A DNA stretch of 31,058 bases from JAFGSZ01 sp964492185. GTDB taxonomy: Bacteria > Bacteroidota > Bacteroidia > Bacteroidales > UBA10428. The notes beneath the pieces were generated by a model, which had not been told where the DNA came from, did no database searches, and saw nothing but the letters and a program-made list of their open reading frames with translations. Where the stretch lies: assembly GCA_964492185.1 (NCBI GenBank), contig CAZBJH010000026.1, positions 1-31,058 of the forward strand, in the 5' to 3' direction. The translations under genes were made by a program, and so were the position numbers. Shown here one piece after another: positions 31,039-31,058 of this stretch. The stretch's first letter is position 1. Every line of letters starts with the position of its first letter.

Positions 31039-31058
31039 ATTGTATGGTTTATCTGTAT

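Overview
The window looks like chromosome from a member of the Bacteroidota, most likely an uncultured Bacteroidales-type organism. The evidence is a SurA-like isomerase pair followed by an OstA/LptA-like protein, the small acidic DUF2795 protein, lipoproteins with short lipoboxes, starts without Shine-Dalgarno sequences, and promoter-like TTTG / TAnnTTTG boxes. It is a mix of housekeeping genes and short accessory islands. There are no rRNA genes, no tRNA that I can find, and no CRISPR array.

Layout. 1-4445: an envelope-biogenesis cluster (lipoprotein PPIase-like protein, two-parvulin SurA-like PPIase, OstA/LptA-like protein) broken up by copies of a modular inverted-repeat element. 4479-6880 (minus): DUF2795 protein, LolD/MacB-type ABC ATPase, O-methyltransferase-like protein. 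6965-9073: recG. 9149-13492 (minus): rhomboid protease, unknown membrane protein, and two overlapping tRNA methylthiotransferases (mtaB, miaB-type). 13651-16134: mutS2, divergent from miaB across a perfect palindrome. 16190-16819 (minus): lipoprotein. 17278-21311 (minus): rhamnose operon rhaT-rhaA-rhaB, without aldolase or regulator in view. 21733-23259: arfB, cupin, ferredoxin, GC-rich remnant. 23678-26068: FtsX/MacB-type permease. 26082-28446: small accessory island with a decapitated DUF2135 gene, a C-terminal scrap of type I restriction HsdR, and an intact three-gene operon. 29033-30289: lipoprotein serpin, flanked by REP-like hairpins. 30637-31038 (minus): VOC-family protein.

Two things stand out. 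First, genes at 26976-28446 form a tightly coupled toxin-like / XRE antitoxin with long C-terminal tail / SecB-like chaperone operon. This is the architecture of toxin-antitoxin-chaperone (TAC) modules, but with a 173-residue toxin unlike the usual short HigB. Second, a non-coding element with TA-flanked GTGTCTGTCCATAAA-type ends occurs at least seven times. It abuts gene ends so closely that its first bases supply the stop codons of two genes and overlap that of a third. It forms back-to-back end junctions with 6-bp spacers at two loci, and carries an internal hairpin with a compensatory base change between copies. The ends and TA flanks suggest a mariner/IS630-like MITE.

All functional names rest on reading motifs by eye; no database search was run.
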